In this document: positions 18,001-26,217 of the stretch, piece by piece
Position numbering within the stretch: position 1 is the stretch's first letter
Layout of the letters: every line of letters starts with the position of its first letter
NCBI GenBank assembly: GCA_002842285.1
Contig: PHCJ01000001.1
Location: 1-64,000, forward strand
Direction: 5' to 3'
DNA from: Betaproteobacteria bacterium HGW-Betaproteobacteria-22
Lineage (GTDB): Bacteria; Pseudomonadota; Gammaproteobacteria; Burkholderiales; Methylophilaceae
DNA: 64,000 nucleotides
Made by a program: the position numbers and the translations under genes
The notes under the pieces: generated by a model
What the model was told of the DNA's origin: nothing
Seen by the model: the letters and a program-made list of their open reading frames with translations, nothing else
Databases searched by the model: none

Positions 18001-18945
18001 TTAACTTTTGCCATTTAACCCGTGCGGCAACATTGCTTCAAAATCCGCGGTTTCCTGTAGTTGGGCGTAAAAATAACCCTGTGCAAACACAGCCATGCGC
18101 AATAAGAAAATCATGCTGCGCGGGCGTTTCTATACCTTCGGCAATCACTTCCAGATCCGGGCTGTTTGCCATCTGAATAATCACCTGCACGATGGCTGGA
18201 TTATTTGCACTGGTTGGCAGGTCGTGCACAAAAGACTGGGCTATCTTGAGTTTGTCCACCGCAAAAACGGTTGAGATAAGCCAGCTTAGAATAGCCCGTA
18301 CCAAAGTCATCAATCGACAGCTTCAAACGCATGACTTTGAATTTTTTCAGCACATGCTCATGCAGCCCATTGGGAGTGTGTGCCAGCGCATAAGCACCCA
18401 CGCTGCTGCGCACCACTAGCAGCAGCGCAGGCAGCCTTGCACATTAGACAATACTACAGCTACCAACCTGCACATTGCTGCTGACTAGTGCTTCCTCAAA
18501 AGCCATCACGTGCCCCTGGCGTGTGCCCTCCGGCACCATCTTGAGCAGGCCACTGCAACGCGCAGCGGGGAACAAATCACTCAGGTTCAGCACAGACTGA
18601 TTTTCTGAAATGCCGGCCAACTCTTTAAGTGAAGGCTTTGTTAGCAGCACAGCCCCATGCAGATCAGCCATTATTACGGCATCGCTACTATAGTCAAACA
18701 GCCCACTTAACATGCGATCGGTCAGCTGCAATTCTTCCTGCGTTAAATTCAGCTGCTCACGCACACGGCCAAGCCGGGCGTGTGTAGATTCCAGCTTGCT
18801 GCCCACGCGCTGGGCGTAACCTGTTAAAAACCTTAGCTCTTCTAACACAGTTGGCGCTACTACCCCTGCGGATAGCGGGCGGTGATACTTTGCAGTTCGC
18901 GCAAGAAATCTTCCGGCAGCAGCGGTTTAATCAAAAAATAAAGCT
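18001..18945 (-). pseudogene. Decayed REC-PAS-EAL c-di-GMP signalling gene
   Basis: The minus strand gives ordered pieces in different frames. The first is a receiver-domain tail LIKPLLPEDFLRELQS followed by a stop (about 18870-18945). A linker plus PAS region follows at 18444-18848 (LTQEELQLTDRMLSGLFDYS, then SDAVIMADLHGAVLLTKPSL). An EAL phosphodiesterase domain with SIDDFGTGYS (about 18300), FVHDLP, VIAEGIET, and a tail in a third frame (GYFYAQLQETADF...HGLNGKS-stop) completes it. At least three frameshifts and an internal stop separate the parts, and the N-terminal EAL half is missing. It fills the gap between pmbA and mlaA. Confidence 0.75.
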
Positions 18946-18982
18946 GGCAAGGAAGAAAGCGCGGGCTTACCGCACATACAAA

Positions 18983-19010
18983 AAGCCCGGCTACATGCCG
19001 GGCTTGTAAG
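18983..19010 (-). terminator. Rho-independent terminator of mlaA
   Basis: Perfect 8-base stem AAGCCCGG (18983-18990) / CCGGGCTT (18998-19005) with a 7-base loop. On the minus strand it is followed by a T run (GGGCTTTTTG). It lies about 60 bases past the mlaA stop, the gene it should end. Confidence 0.85.
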
Positions 19011-19063
19011 GAAACTGTTTATTTGGCGCTGATACCTATCGGCATGACGATATTCCGTGCCGG

Positions 19064-19834
19064 CTATTTAACTGGTTCAGCGGCAGGCGCGCTGACCGCA
19101 CTTGAGTCTTCTTCAAAGAACTCGTCTTTAATCAAATCCCTAGGCACCAGACCATCCTGGACCATGCTGGCACGGCGCTGCAAGTAGGCGTCACGCATGA
19201 AGGCATAAGGGTCTAGCGAAGCTTCATCCACCAAGTCGCTTGCATCAAGTAGTTCTGTGCGTTTATCCAAAAATTGCACTGCACGTAACTGGTTGTGCAA
19301 TCTGATTTCACCAATATTGTGCGTGTAGGTGATTGGATCCGTTGTTGCTGAATCAAACACCAAGCCTGTGGTATCGCGCACTGTAGATGGGCCCAGGAAG
19401 GGCAGCACCAAGTAAGCCCCTGAGCCTACGCCCCAATGGCCTAACGTTTGGCCAAAATCTTCTTTGTGCACGGGTATTTTATCCATGCTTGCAACATCAA
19501 TAAAACCTGCCAAACCAAAAGTGGAGTTGATTACAAAGCGGCCAGCTTCACTGAATGCATTGGCAAATTTAAACTGCAGTAGATTATTCAATACGCTGGT
19601 AATTGAGCCCAGATTATTGAAGAAATTATTGATGCCTTTACGCACCGGCGTGGGCGCTACGGCTTTATAGCCGGTGGCTACGGGTTTGAATACGGCCTTG
19701 TCAGCCACATCATTGAATTTGTAGATACCGCGATTGATGCCTTCGAGCGGGTCTTTGCTAGCTTGTGATGCACAGCCGTTAAGGGCAAGTGCACATGCAC
19801 AAGATACCAATAAAAAGAGTAGTTTTTTATACAT
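19064..19834 (-). CDS. mlaA: Phospholipid-binding lipoprotein MlaA (VacJ)
   Basis: 256 residues. The lipoprotein signal peptide ends in LNGCAS, with Cys about residue 21 as the lipidation site. Family motifs are DPLEGINRGIYKFND, NNFFNNLGS, RFVINSTFGLAGFIDVAS, DFGQTLGHWGVGSGAYLVLP and LGPSTVRDTTG. MlaA sits in the outer membrane and removes mislocalised phospholipid from the outer leaflet, passing it to MlaC and the MlaFEDB ABC system, none of which is in this window. The acidic, Ala/Pro-rich tail is variable in the family. A hairpin terminator follows. Confidence 0.97.
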   Translation of the reverse strand: MYKKLLFLLVSCACALALNGCASQASKDPLEGINRGIYKFNDVADKAVFKPVATGYKAVAPTPVRKGINNFFNNLGSITSVLNNLLQFKFANAFSEAGRFVINSTFGLAGFIDVASMDKIPVHKEDFGQTLGHWGVGSGAYLVLPFLGPSTVRDTTGLVFDSATTDPITYTHNIGEIRLHNQLRAVQFLDKRTELLDASDLVDEASLDPYAFMRDAYLQRRASMVQDGLVPRDLIKDEFFEEDSSAVSAPAAEPVK

Positions 19835-20041
19835 TTTTATTTCTTATCAATCTATAGCGATGATTAAGCTATTAAACATTCATTGGCCAGGCTGCTGGCA
19901 ATACTAGAGCATGATTATTCATTAAGCTGCATTTTTTGTCTATCAATATACATTGACAAACACCTTAAAGTTAAACTATTTGTTACATTTATGCAACAAA
20001 TATCCGGCAAATATCCTGCATGATGATTTGCCACATTGATA

Positions 20042-21529
20042 CTATGCAGGCACATGCTGCTTGGCGCTAACATTGAACCCGGATTTTGTTTGATAGAGTT
20101 TGAGTGCCAGCTCACGCTGCATGCGATGGTCTACGATGGGCGCAGGGTAGTCGTCACCAATTTTTATGTTGATAGCTGCCTGTCTTTCTTTGGGCATTAA
20201 CCAGGGTGCGTGTATTTCTTTGTCATTGCAATGCTGCAATTCAGGCACATACTTGCGGATAAATCGACCGTTGGCATCAAATCGTTCGCTTTGGGTGATT
20301 GGGTTGAAAATCCTAAACCAGGGTTGGGCGTCGCAGCCGGTAGAGGCCGCCCACTGCCAGCCGCCGTTATTGGCGCTGAAGTCAAAGTCAATTAGTTTTT
20401 CTGCAAAATAGCGCTCGCCCCAGCGCCAATCAATAAGCAGATCTTTCACTAAAAAACTAGCAGCAATCATGCGTAACCGATTGTGCATGAATCCCGTTTG
20501 GTTGAGTTGGCGCATGGCGGCATCCACCAGGGGGTAGCCGGTTTTTCCGTCGCACCATGCTTGGAAATATTGAAGATGATTTGGAAAAGGCAAATCATTG
20601 AATTCAGCCTTGAAGGCTTTGCCCTCAGCCACTTGTGGGGTGTGATGCAATATCTGAAAGTAAAATTCGCGCCAGATGAGCTCAGAAAGCCAGGTCTCGG
20701 CACCGGCCCCGCCCGTTTGCAAAGCGGTACGCGCAAGATGGCGAATAGAAACCGTGCCGAAACGCAGATGCACAGATAAGTAGGAAACGCCTTTGACAGC
20801 AGGAAAGTCACGCGCTTCTTTATAGCGCTGCATGCGGTCTGCGAAATCTGCAAACAAGGCAGCACCGCCACTCATGCCGGTTGGCAAACGCATGCTCAGT
20901 AAATTAGTGCGCTGAAAACCCAGTAATTCCAGACTGACAGAAGTTTCAAAATCCGGCTTTGCCAGCGATGTCAGATAACAGTCAACAGGATATGCTGTCA
21001 GGTAAAAATCATTGACGGTTTTAAGCCACATGTTTTTATAGGGCGTAAATACGCTGTATGGCTTGCCTGCCATAGTTAAGACTTCATCTTTTTCAAAGAT
21101 CACCTGATCTTTATAGTGATGAAAATGAGTACCGCTGCTTTGAAGTTGTTGTGCAACGGCCTTGTCTCGCGCGATTGCTAAAGGCTCATAATCGTGATTG
21201 GTGAATACGGCTTGTATTCCCAGTTGATTAGCCAGCTTAGGAATTTCATTGGATGCTTTGCCATGCAGCAGAATCAAGTCGCCGCCTTTTTTCTGCAAAG
21301 CAGTTTTTAGCTCCTGAACACTTTCCCAGATGAACTCAACGCGTCTGTCGCATTTTTCTGTGATGGCATCCAGAATCTCCGTGTCAAAAACGAAGACACA
21401 GTAAACCTGCTGGCTGCATTTCAGTGCGTGGTAAAGGGCTGCGTGGTCGTAATCACGTAAATCGCGGCGAAACCAGACAAGTGCTTTTGTTTGGTGGGTG
21501 GAAAATTCAGCTTCTGGGTCCAAAGACAT
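20042..21529 (-). CDS. phrB: Deoxyribodipyrimidine photolyase
   Basis: 495 residues. The N-terminal antenna domain starts ALVWFRRDLRDYDHAALYHA, typical of class I CPD photolyases. The FAD-binding C-terminal domain contains WLSELIWREFYFQILHH, PLVDAAMRQLNQTGFMHNRL and RMIAASFLVKDLLIDWRWGE, then DFSANNGGWQWAASTGCDAQ and PWFRIFNP. It repairs UV cyclobutane pyrimidine dimers using blue light. The terminal region PIVDHRMQRELALKLY is the usual end. Its start overlaps the end of the small gene at 21507 by 23 bases, implying coupling. Confidence 0.97.
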   Translation of the reverse strand: MSLDPEAEFSTHQTKALVWFRRDLRDYDHAALYHALKCSQQVYCVFVFDTEILDAITEKCDRRVEFIWESVQELKTALQKKGGDLILLHGKASNEIPKLANQLGIQAVFTNHDYEPLAIARDKAVAQQLQSSGTHFHHYKDQVIFEKDEVLTMAGKPYSVFTPYKNMWLKTVNDFYLTAYPVDCYLTSLAKPDFETSVSLELLGFQRTNLLSMRLPTGMSGGAALFADFADRMQRYKEARDFPAVKGVSYLSVHLRFGTVSIRHLARTALQTGGAGAETWLSELIWREFYFQILHHTPQVAEGKAFKAEFNDLPFPNHLQYFQAWCDGKTGYPLVDAAMRQLNQTGFMHNRLRMIAASFLVKDLLIDWRWGERYFAEKLIDFDFSANNGGWQWAASTGCDAQPWFRIFNPITQSERFDANGRFIRKYVPELQHCNDKEIHAPWLMPKERQAAINIKIGDDYPAPIVDHRMQRELALKLYQTKSGFNVSAKQHVPA

Positions 21530-21782
21530 ATTTCTGGGTTACTTCGTCAGCCTGCGGTGTAGCTACCATAGAGGTTTCTTCAGTTGGGGTAAGTATCCCT
21601 AATTGATGCTGTAGCTCTAAAGACATCATTATAAGATCTTCATCACCAATCTGGTTAATTTTCCAGAACACCTCATTTGCATAATGTTTGTCTTTAATGA
21701 TTCGGCTCGGATTGATGGAGCCAGCCACTTTTCTTGCCACCACGGTGAATTTGGAAAGCAGTCTAAATGTTTCATTATTCAT
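21507..21782 (-). CDS. Conserved-looking hypothetical protein upstream of phrB
   Basis: About 91 residues from ATG 21780-21782 (MNNETFRLLSKFTVVARKVA). The open frame reaches 21875, but the extra part is Cys/Trp-rich and less protein-like. The body is a soluble, mostly helical sequence (SRIIKDKHYANEVFWKINQI, then GDEDLIMMSLELQHQLGIL). I recognise no domain. It overlaps the phrB start by 23 bases and is probably co-transcribed with the photolyase, which suggests but does not show a related role. Confidence 0.6.
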   Translation of the reverse strand: MNNETFRLLSKFTVVARKVAGSINPSRIIKDKHYANEVFWKINQIGDEDLIMMSLELQHQLGILTPTEETSMVATPQADEVTQKYVFGPRS

Positions 21783-21977
21783 TATCGTACCCAAAATAAT
21801 CCAAATGTGCATTTTTTGAACGAAAGCGCACCAATGCTGTGCGTTTGTTGGTGCGGGTGTGCGGTAAAAGCACAATGCATTCAGTAATATGCAATTCGTG
21901 TGCCAGTCGGTGTGATCATATGGCTACAGAGTCGAATGTTAAAAAGGCGAGAGGAAAATGTTGAGGGTACTCGAGGC

Positions 21978-22445
21978 TTATTCCCGATGATAGGGGTGAT
22001 TTTGTATGACGGAGTGCGCGCGATAAAGCTGTTCGCACAAAAGTACGCGCACAAAGGCATGCGGCAAGGTGAGCTTGGATAAACCCCACAGCCAGCTTGC
22101 CTGCTGCTTAAGGCTGGCATGTAGCCCATCAGCACCGCCAATGACGATGCTGATATCACGCCCCAGCGTATGCCAGTACTGCATTTTTTCAGCCAGTTGC
22201 AGCGTAGTGACCTCCTGTCCGCGCTCGTCACAGGCAATGAGATAATCTTTGCCTGCCGCATCCAGAATGCGTTTGGCTTCAATTAGCTGGATATTTTCAG
22301 TACTGTTGCCGGCCGCGCGTTTTTCCGGCTTGATCTCAACAATTTCAACTGTAGATTCACGCGGCATGCGTTTGGTGAAATCAGCGCAGGCCATTTCTAC
22401 CCATGCGGGCATTTTGTGGCCAACACTGATGATGCGCAACTTCAT
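21978..22445 (-). CDS. rlmH: 23S rRNA pseudouridine-1915 N3-methyltransferase
   Basis: 155 residues, SPOUT-family RlmH. It methylates pseudouridine 1915 of 23S rRNA in assembled 70S ribosomes using S-adenosylmethionine. Signatures are MKLRIISVGHKMPAWVE, YLIACDERGQEVTT, the knot motif ISIVIGGADGLHASLKQQAS and the C-terminal LPHAFVRVLLCEQLYRAHSV plus HPYHRE. It follows rsfS by 29 bases, the usual rsfS-rlmH pairing. Confidence 0.97.
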   Translation of the reverse strand: MKLRIISVGHKMPAWVEMACADFTKRMPRESTVEIVEIKPEKRAAGNSTENIQLIEAKRILDAAGKDYLIACDERGQEVTTLQLAEKMQYWHTLGRDISIVIGGADGLHASLKQQASWLWGLSKLTLPHAFVRVLLCEQLYRAHSVIQNHPYHRE

Positions 22446-22474
22446 TTAAAATTGCCCAAATATTTACGCGAGTG

Positions 22475-22864
22475 TTACTCAGCCTTGATATGGCCGCGAC
22501 GGCTTTCTGCCTCGCCCCACAATTGCTCAAGATTATAATAGGCGCGCGTAGCCGGCACCATGATGTGCACCACGATGTCGTCTAAATCCACCAACACCCA
22601 TTCGCCTTCTTTTTCGCCTTCGGTGCCGCGTATCGAAAAGCCTTTTTCTTTGAGCTTTTCACGCACGTTATCAGCCACAGCTTTGGCCTGACGGCTGGAG
22701 TTAGCAGAGGCGACAATCATGTAATTGGTCATGCTGGTAAGCTTGCGCACATCCATCACGGTGATATCAAATCCTTTGATATCTTCGATGGCATCGACAG
22801 CTGCGTTTTTCATGGCCTCCACATCGATGTGCATGGCGGTTGATTTTAGGGTGTTTTGTGTCAT
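22475..22864 (-). CDS. rsfS: Ribosomal silencing factor RsfS
   Basis: 129 residues. RsfS binds uL14 on the 50S subunit and blocks joining to 30S during starvation. Signatures are AAVDAIEDIKGFDITVMDVR, SMTNYMIVASANSSRQAKA and GEWVLVDLDDIVVHIMVPAT followed by YYNLEQLWGEAE. Its ATG directly abuts the panD stop. Note that nadD, which usually precedes rsfS in Betaproteobacteria, is absent and panD takes that place. Confidence 0.96.
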   Translation of the reverse strand: MTQNTLKSTAMHIDVEAMKNAAVDAIEDIKGFDITVMDVRKLTSMTNYMIVASANSSRQAKAVADNVREKLKEKGFSIRGTEGEKEGEWVLVDLDDIVVHIMVPATRAYYNLEQLWGEAESRRGHIKAE

Positions 22865-23245
22865 TTATGCGGCCTGTGCTGGTATTGCATTGCGTTGAGT
22901 TTTTATGCGGTTTTGATTGTCCACATATACGAGTTGCGGGCTGTATGTTTCCAGCTCTGCTTCGCTATAACTAGCGTAACTTGCGATGATGATAATATCT
23001 CTTGGATCAGCTTTGTGCGCGGCTGCCCCGTTCACCGAGATAATGCCTGAGTGGCGGTCAGCACGAATGGCGTAGGTGGTAAAACGCTCACCGTTGGTGA
23101 CATTGTAAATGCTGATTTCCTCATATTCGCGGATATTGGCGGCTTCGAGCAATTCTTCATCAATCGCGCAGCTACCTTCGTAATGAAGCTCGGAGTGCGT
23201 GACATGTACGCGGTGCAGCTTAGATTTAAGCATGGTTCTTTGCAT
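22865..23245 (-). CDS. panD: Aspartate 1-decarboxylase
   Basis: 126 residues, made as an inactive proenzyme that cleaves itself at Gly24-Ser25 to give a pyruvoyl enzyme. It converts aspartate to beta-alanine for pantothenate. The N-terminus [20 protein letters not shown] then HYEGSC aligns position for position with E. coli PanD (MIRTML...HYEGSC), which supports this start and places the cleavage site at G24/S25. Other motifs are [20 protein letters not shown] and [15 protein letters not shown]. Part of a panB-panC-panD-rsfS-rlmH run. Confidence 0.97.
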   Translation of the reverse strand: MQRTMLKSKLHRVHVTHSELHYEGSCAIDEELLEAANIREYEEISIYNVTNGERFTTYAIRADRHSGIISVNGAAAHKADPRDIIIIASYASYSEAELETYSPQLVYVDNQNRIKTQRNAIPAQAA

Positions 23246-23294
23246 GTGCTTAACCGTTTTTCAAAAGGGAATGCATTATAGTCTTTTCAATCAC

Positions 23295-24143
23295 TTAGCG
23301 CAAAAAATCAATATTATCAATGAGCCGCGTGTTGCCGAGCTTGGCGGCTGCCAATACCACCAGATGCGTATCCTGCGCGGTTGCATGCGCTAAATTGGCC
23401 GCCGAGCGCACGGAAACATAATCCACCTGCCAGCCTTTATCGCTGAGTGCCCGCACCGCCGCGCGCTCCTGACCGGCAAAGTCACTGTCACCCTGCTTTA
23501 TTTGGCGCACAATTTGCTGTAAAGTTTGCTGTAACTGGGCAGCTGTATTTTTCTGCTCGGGCGTCAGATAACCGTTGCGTGAGCTCATAGCTAGGCCGCT
23601 TTCCTCGCGCATGGTTTCACCCGCAACAATCTGAATTGGTAAATTAAATTGCTTCACCAGCTCCTTAATGACCAGCAATTGCTGAAAATCTTTTTTGCCG
23701 AACACCGCCACTTGGGGCATGACGATGTTAAACAGCTTCATCACCACAGTCGCCACACCGCCAAAATGACCGGGGCGCGCGGCACCGCAAAGCGCATTAG
23801 CAAGTGGTGGCGGCGTGATTGTCATGCTCTGGTTCAGGTGTGTACCATCAAAATCAGCATACATTTCATGTACGCTTGGCGCAAACACCATATCAGCCCC
23901 TGCCGCTTTTAATTTTTCACAGTCAGCCTCTAAAGTGCGTGGATAGCTGGAAAAATCTTCATTGGCGCCAAATTGCAGTGGATTCACAAAGATGCTCACC
24001 ACCACGCAAGATGCACGTTGCCTGGCCAGCTCAACCAATCGTATGTGACCGGCATGTAAATTGCCCATGGTGGGCACAAAGCCAACGCTGGTCTGATTTT
24101 TCAAGGCATTTCTTAATTCGGTAACGGTATGAATAATTTGCAT
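23295..24143 (-). CDS. panC: Pantothenate synthetase
   Basis: 282 residues. It joins pantoate and beta-alanine with ATP via pantoyl-adenylate. Signatures are VGFVPTMGNLHAGHIRLVEL (HxGH nucleotidyl-transferase motif), VSIFVNPLQFG, FGKKDFQQLLVIKELV and the KMSKS-like MSSRNGYL. A 51-base gap separates it from panB upstream and 49 bases from panD downstream, so the three pantothenate genes probably form one transcript. Confidence 0.97.
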   Translation of the reverse strand: MQIIHTVTELRNALKNQTSVGFVPTMGNLHAGHIRLVELARQRASCVVVSIFVNPLQFGANEDFSSYPRTLEADCEKLKAAGADMVFAPSVHEMYADFDGTHLNQSMTITPPPLANALCGAARPGHFGGVATVVMKLFNIVMPQVAVFGKKDFQQLLVIKELVKQFNLPIQIVAGETMREESGLAMSSRNGYLTPEQKNTAAQLQQTLQQIVRQIKQGDSDFAGQERAAVRALSDKGWQVDYVSVRSAANLAHATAQDTHLVVLAAAKLGNTRLIDNIDFLR

Positions 24144-24194
24144 AAATTAAGTGATGGCTACTTGCGTTCAATCAAGCATGACACGATTGAAAGT

Positions 24195-25007
24195 TTAATA
24201 GCAATGTTCAACTGCGGGAAAAGTTTTTTCTTTGACTGCGCGCACGTAACAGGCAACTGCACTTTGTATGCTGTGCGTGTCTTTTAGAAAATTACGCACG
24301 AAGCGAGGTGACTTAAAATCGCTCGGCGCTTTACCTGCAGGGCCGTTATAGATGCCAAGCAGATCTTGCAACACCAAGACTTGACCACTGCAATCAACAC
24401 CTGCGCCTATGCCGATGGTCGGCGTTTTGATGCTTTCTGTGATTTGTTTGGCGAGCTTGGCGGGCACCATCTCCAGCACGATCAGACTCACTCCGGCTTC
24501 TGACATGGCAATAGCATCCTGCAAGATTTTTTGCGCGCTCTCGCTTGTTTTGCCCTGAATTTTGTAGCCGCCAAGCTGGTTGACCGATTGCGGCGTAAAG
24601 CCCAGATGGGCGCAAATGGGCACGCCGCGCTCAATCAGGTAGCGCGCCGTATTCACCCGCTCGCCGCCGCCTTCAAATTTCACCATATGCGCGCCCGATT
24701 TAATCAGCCAGAGCGCATTTTTATAAGCAGCTTCGTTATCGTGCTCGTAACTGCCCACAGGCATGTCGGCAATAATCAGTGTGTTAGGGGCGCCGGCAGC
24801 TACATTTTTAGTGTGATAAGTCATGTGGTGCATGCTGACGTTAAGTGTGTTTTCTGCGCCTTGCAGTACCATGCCCAAAGAATCACCAACGAGTAATATA
24901 TCCACGCCAGCATGCTCCATGAGTTTAGCAAAGCTTGCATCATAACAGGTAAGCATGGCGATTTTCTCACCACGTTCAGCCATTGTTTGGAGGTCGGATA
25001 ACTTCAT
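24195..25007 (-). CDS. panB: 3-methyl-2-oxobutanoate hydroxymethyltransferase
   Basis: 270 residues. It adds a one-carbon unit from methylene-tetrahydrofolate to ketoisovalerate, the first committed step to pantothenate. Motifs are KIAMLTCYDASFAKLMEHAG, DILLVGDSLGMVLQG (metal-binding Asp), MVKFEGG, GVPICAHLGFTPQSVNQLGG and IGIGAGVDCSGQVLVLQDLL. The gene lies 20 bases after the deoxynucleoside kinase, in the pcnB-folK-dNK-panB-panC-panD run. Confidence 0.97.
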   Translation of the reverse strand: MKLSDLQTMAERGEKIAMLTCYDASFAKLMEHAGVDILLVGDSLGMVLQGAENTLNVSMHHMTYHTKNVAAGAPNTLIIADMPVGSYEHDNEAAYKNALWLIKSGAHMVKFEGGGERVNTARYLIERGVPICAHLGFTPQSVNQLGGYKIQGKTSESAQKILQDAIAMSEAGVSLIVLEMVPAKLAKQITESIKTPTIGIGAGVDCSGQVLVLQDLLGIYNGPAGKAPSDFKSPRFVRNFLKDTHSIQSAVACYVRAVKEKTFPAVEHCY

Positions 25008-25027
25008 TTGATTGGCATTTAGCCTAA

Positions 25028-25684
25028 CTAATCAAGGTTGGGGTTGAAAAATTCACGTTGTCCACTCATTTGTATGATACGGCTCAATAGCAAATCCAAT
25101 GCGCTCTCATTTTTGAGAATGTTTAGTTTTTGATTGTTTACAATCAGCACAGGCGCAGCATCGTAGTGATGAAAGAACTCGCTGTAAGCATTGGCCAGAC
25201 GCTCTAAATATTCACGCGGAATATCCTGTTCATAACTCACATTGCGTGCTTCAACGCGCTCAACCAGTGCATCCGTAGGTGTTTGCAGGTAAATGACAAG
25301 GTCCGGTTTTGGTGCTTTTAATTGTAGGTGCTGATAAATCTGCAGGTATAGGGCATATTCCTCATCATCTAGATTCAACCGCGCAAATATGGGATCTTTC
25401 TCCAAAAAAAAGTCAGCAACTATTGGTTTGGCAAACATGTCGCGCTGACTTAAATCTTTGATTTGGTTGGCGCGCTGAAACAAAAAGAATAGCTGAGTAG
25501 GTAATCCGTAACGTTGAGCATCCTGATAAAAGCGCGGTAAAAACGGGTTGGCCTCAGCCTTTTCGGACAGGTAATCAACCGGGAATGTATCTGCGAGCAT
25601 CTTTGCTAGCGTGGTCTTGCCGCTGCCAATCGGGCCCTCGACGACTATGTAGGGATATTTGTTAAAAATGCTCATGTGTTTCAT
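25028..25684 (-). CDS. Deoxynucleoside kinase family protein
   Basis: 218 residues. P-loop kinase with YIVVEGPIGSGKTTLAKML (Walker A GPIGSGKT), FFLFQRANQI, ADFFLEKDPIFARLNLDDEE, PDLVIYLQTPTDALVERVEA and the lid REYLERLANAYSEFFHHYD. Family members phosphorylate deoxyadenosine, deoxyguanosine or deoxycytidine for salvage; specificity cannot be read here. Its ATG overlaps the folK stop, and a second in-frame ATG (25675, MSIFNKY) is also possible. The folK-dNK-panB-panC order recurs in Betaproteobacteria and links it to cofactor genes by location only. Confidence 0.9.
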   Translation of the reverse strand: MKHMSIFNKYPYIVVEGPIGSGKTTLAKMLADTFPVDYLSEKAEANPFLPRFYQDAQRYGLPTQLFFLFQRANQIKDLSQRDMFAKPIVADFFLEKDPIFARLNLDDEEYALYLQIYQHLQLKAPKPDLVIYLQTPTDALVERVEARNVSYEQDIPREYLERLANAYSEFFHHYDAAPVLIVNNQKLNILKNESALDLLLSRIIQMSGQREFFNPNLD

Positions 25685-26178
25685 GATGTAAGCTTGCTGA
25701 CACCTTGAGATAAGGCGGGTGTTATTAATTGTGCTATTTTGCCATGTTTTGGCAGGATAAGCTGTGGGGCGATTTCAAATAATGGCAATAAGACAAAACC
25801 ACGCAGGTGGATGCGTGGATGCGGAATGGTGAGCGTGGTAGTATTAATCATTTCATTCCCGTACAGCAGCAAATCACAATCAAGTACCCGTGGCGCGTTG
25901 ACGTAGGGGCGTTCTCGACCAGCATTATTTTCCATCGTGTGCAAGGCTGTTAGCAACGCATAAGGTGCAAGTTCTGTTTCCAGCAATGCGACTGCATTAA
26001 TAAAGTCAGGCACTGCATGCGCGGATTTTTGCGGGCAGTCAACGGGCGTGGTTTGATACAAAGAGGATTGTTTCAGCACTTGCGTGTTAGGCAGTTGCGA
26101 CAATGCAACCAATGCGTTTTTAACCTGCGTGACTGGCTCAGCTAAATTGCTGCCTAATGCGATGTAGGCGAGGTGCAT
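25681..26178 (-). CDS. folK: 2-amino-4-hydroxy-6-hydroxymethyldihydropteridine pyrophosphokinase
   Basis: 165 residues. HPPK transfers pyrophosphate from ATP to the pterin precursor in folate synthesis. Signatures are AYIALGSNLAEPVTQVKNAL, SSLYQTTPVDCP, FINAVALLETELAP, and R-x-RPYVNAPRVLDCDLLLYG followed by IPHPRIHLRGFVLLPLFEIA. It starts 39 bases after pcnB, the common pcnB-folK pairing, and overlaps the following kinase gene by 4 bases. Confidence 0.96.
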   Translation of the reverse strand: MHLAYIALGSNLAEPVTQVKNALVALSQLPNTQVLKQSSLYQTTPVDCPQKSAHAVPDFINAVALLETELAPYALLTALHTMENNAGRERPYVNAPRVLDCDLLLYGNEMINTTTLTIPHPRIHLRGFVLLPLFEIAPQLILPKHGKIAQLITPALSQGVSKLTS

Positions 26179-26217
26179 CGTGTAGCCTGGTGGTAAATTC
26201 TAACGGTCATCATGAGA

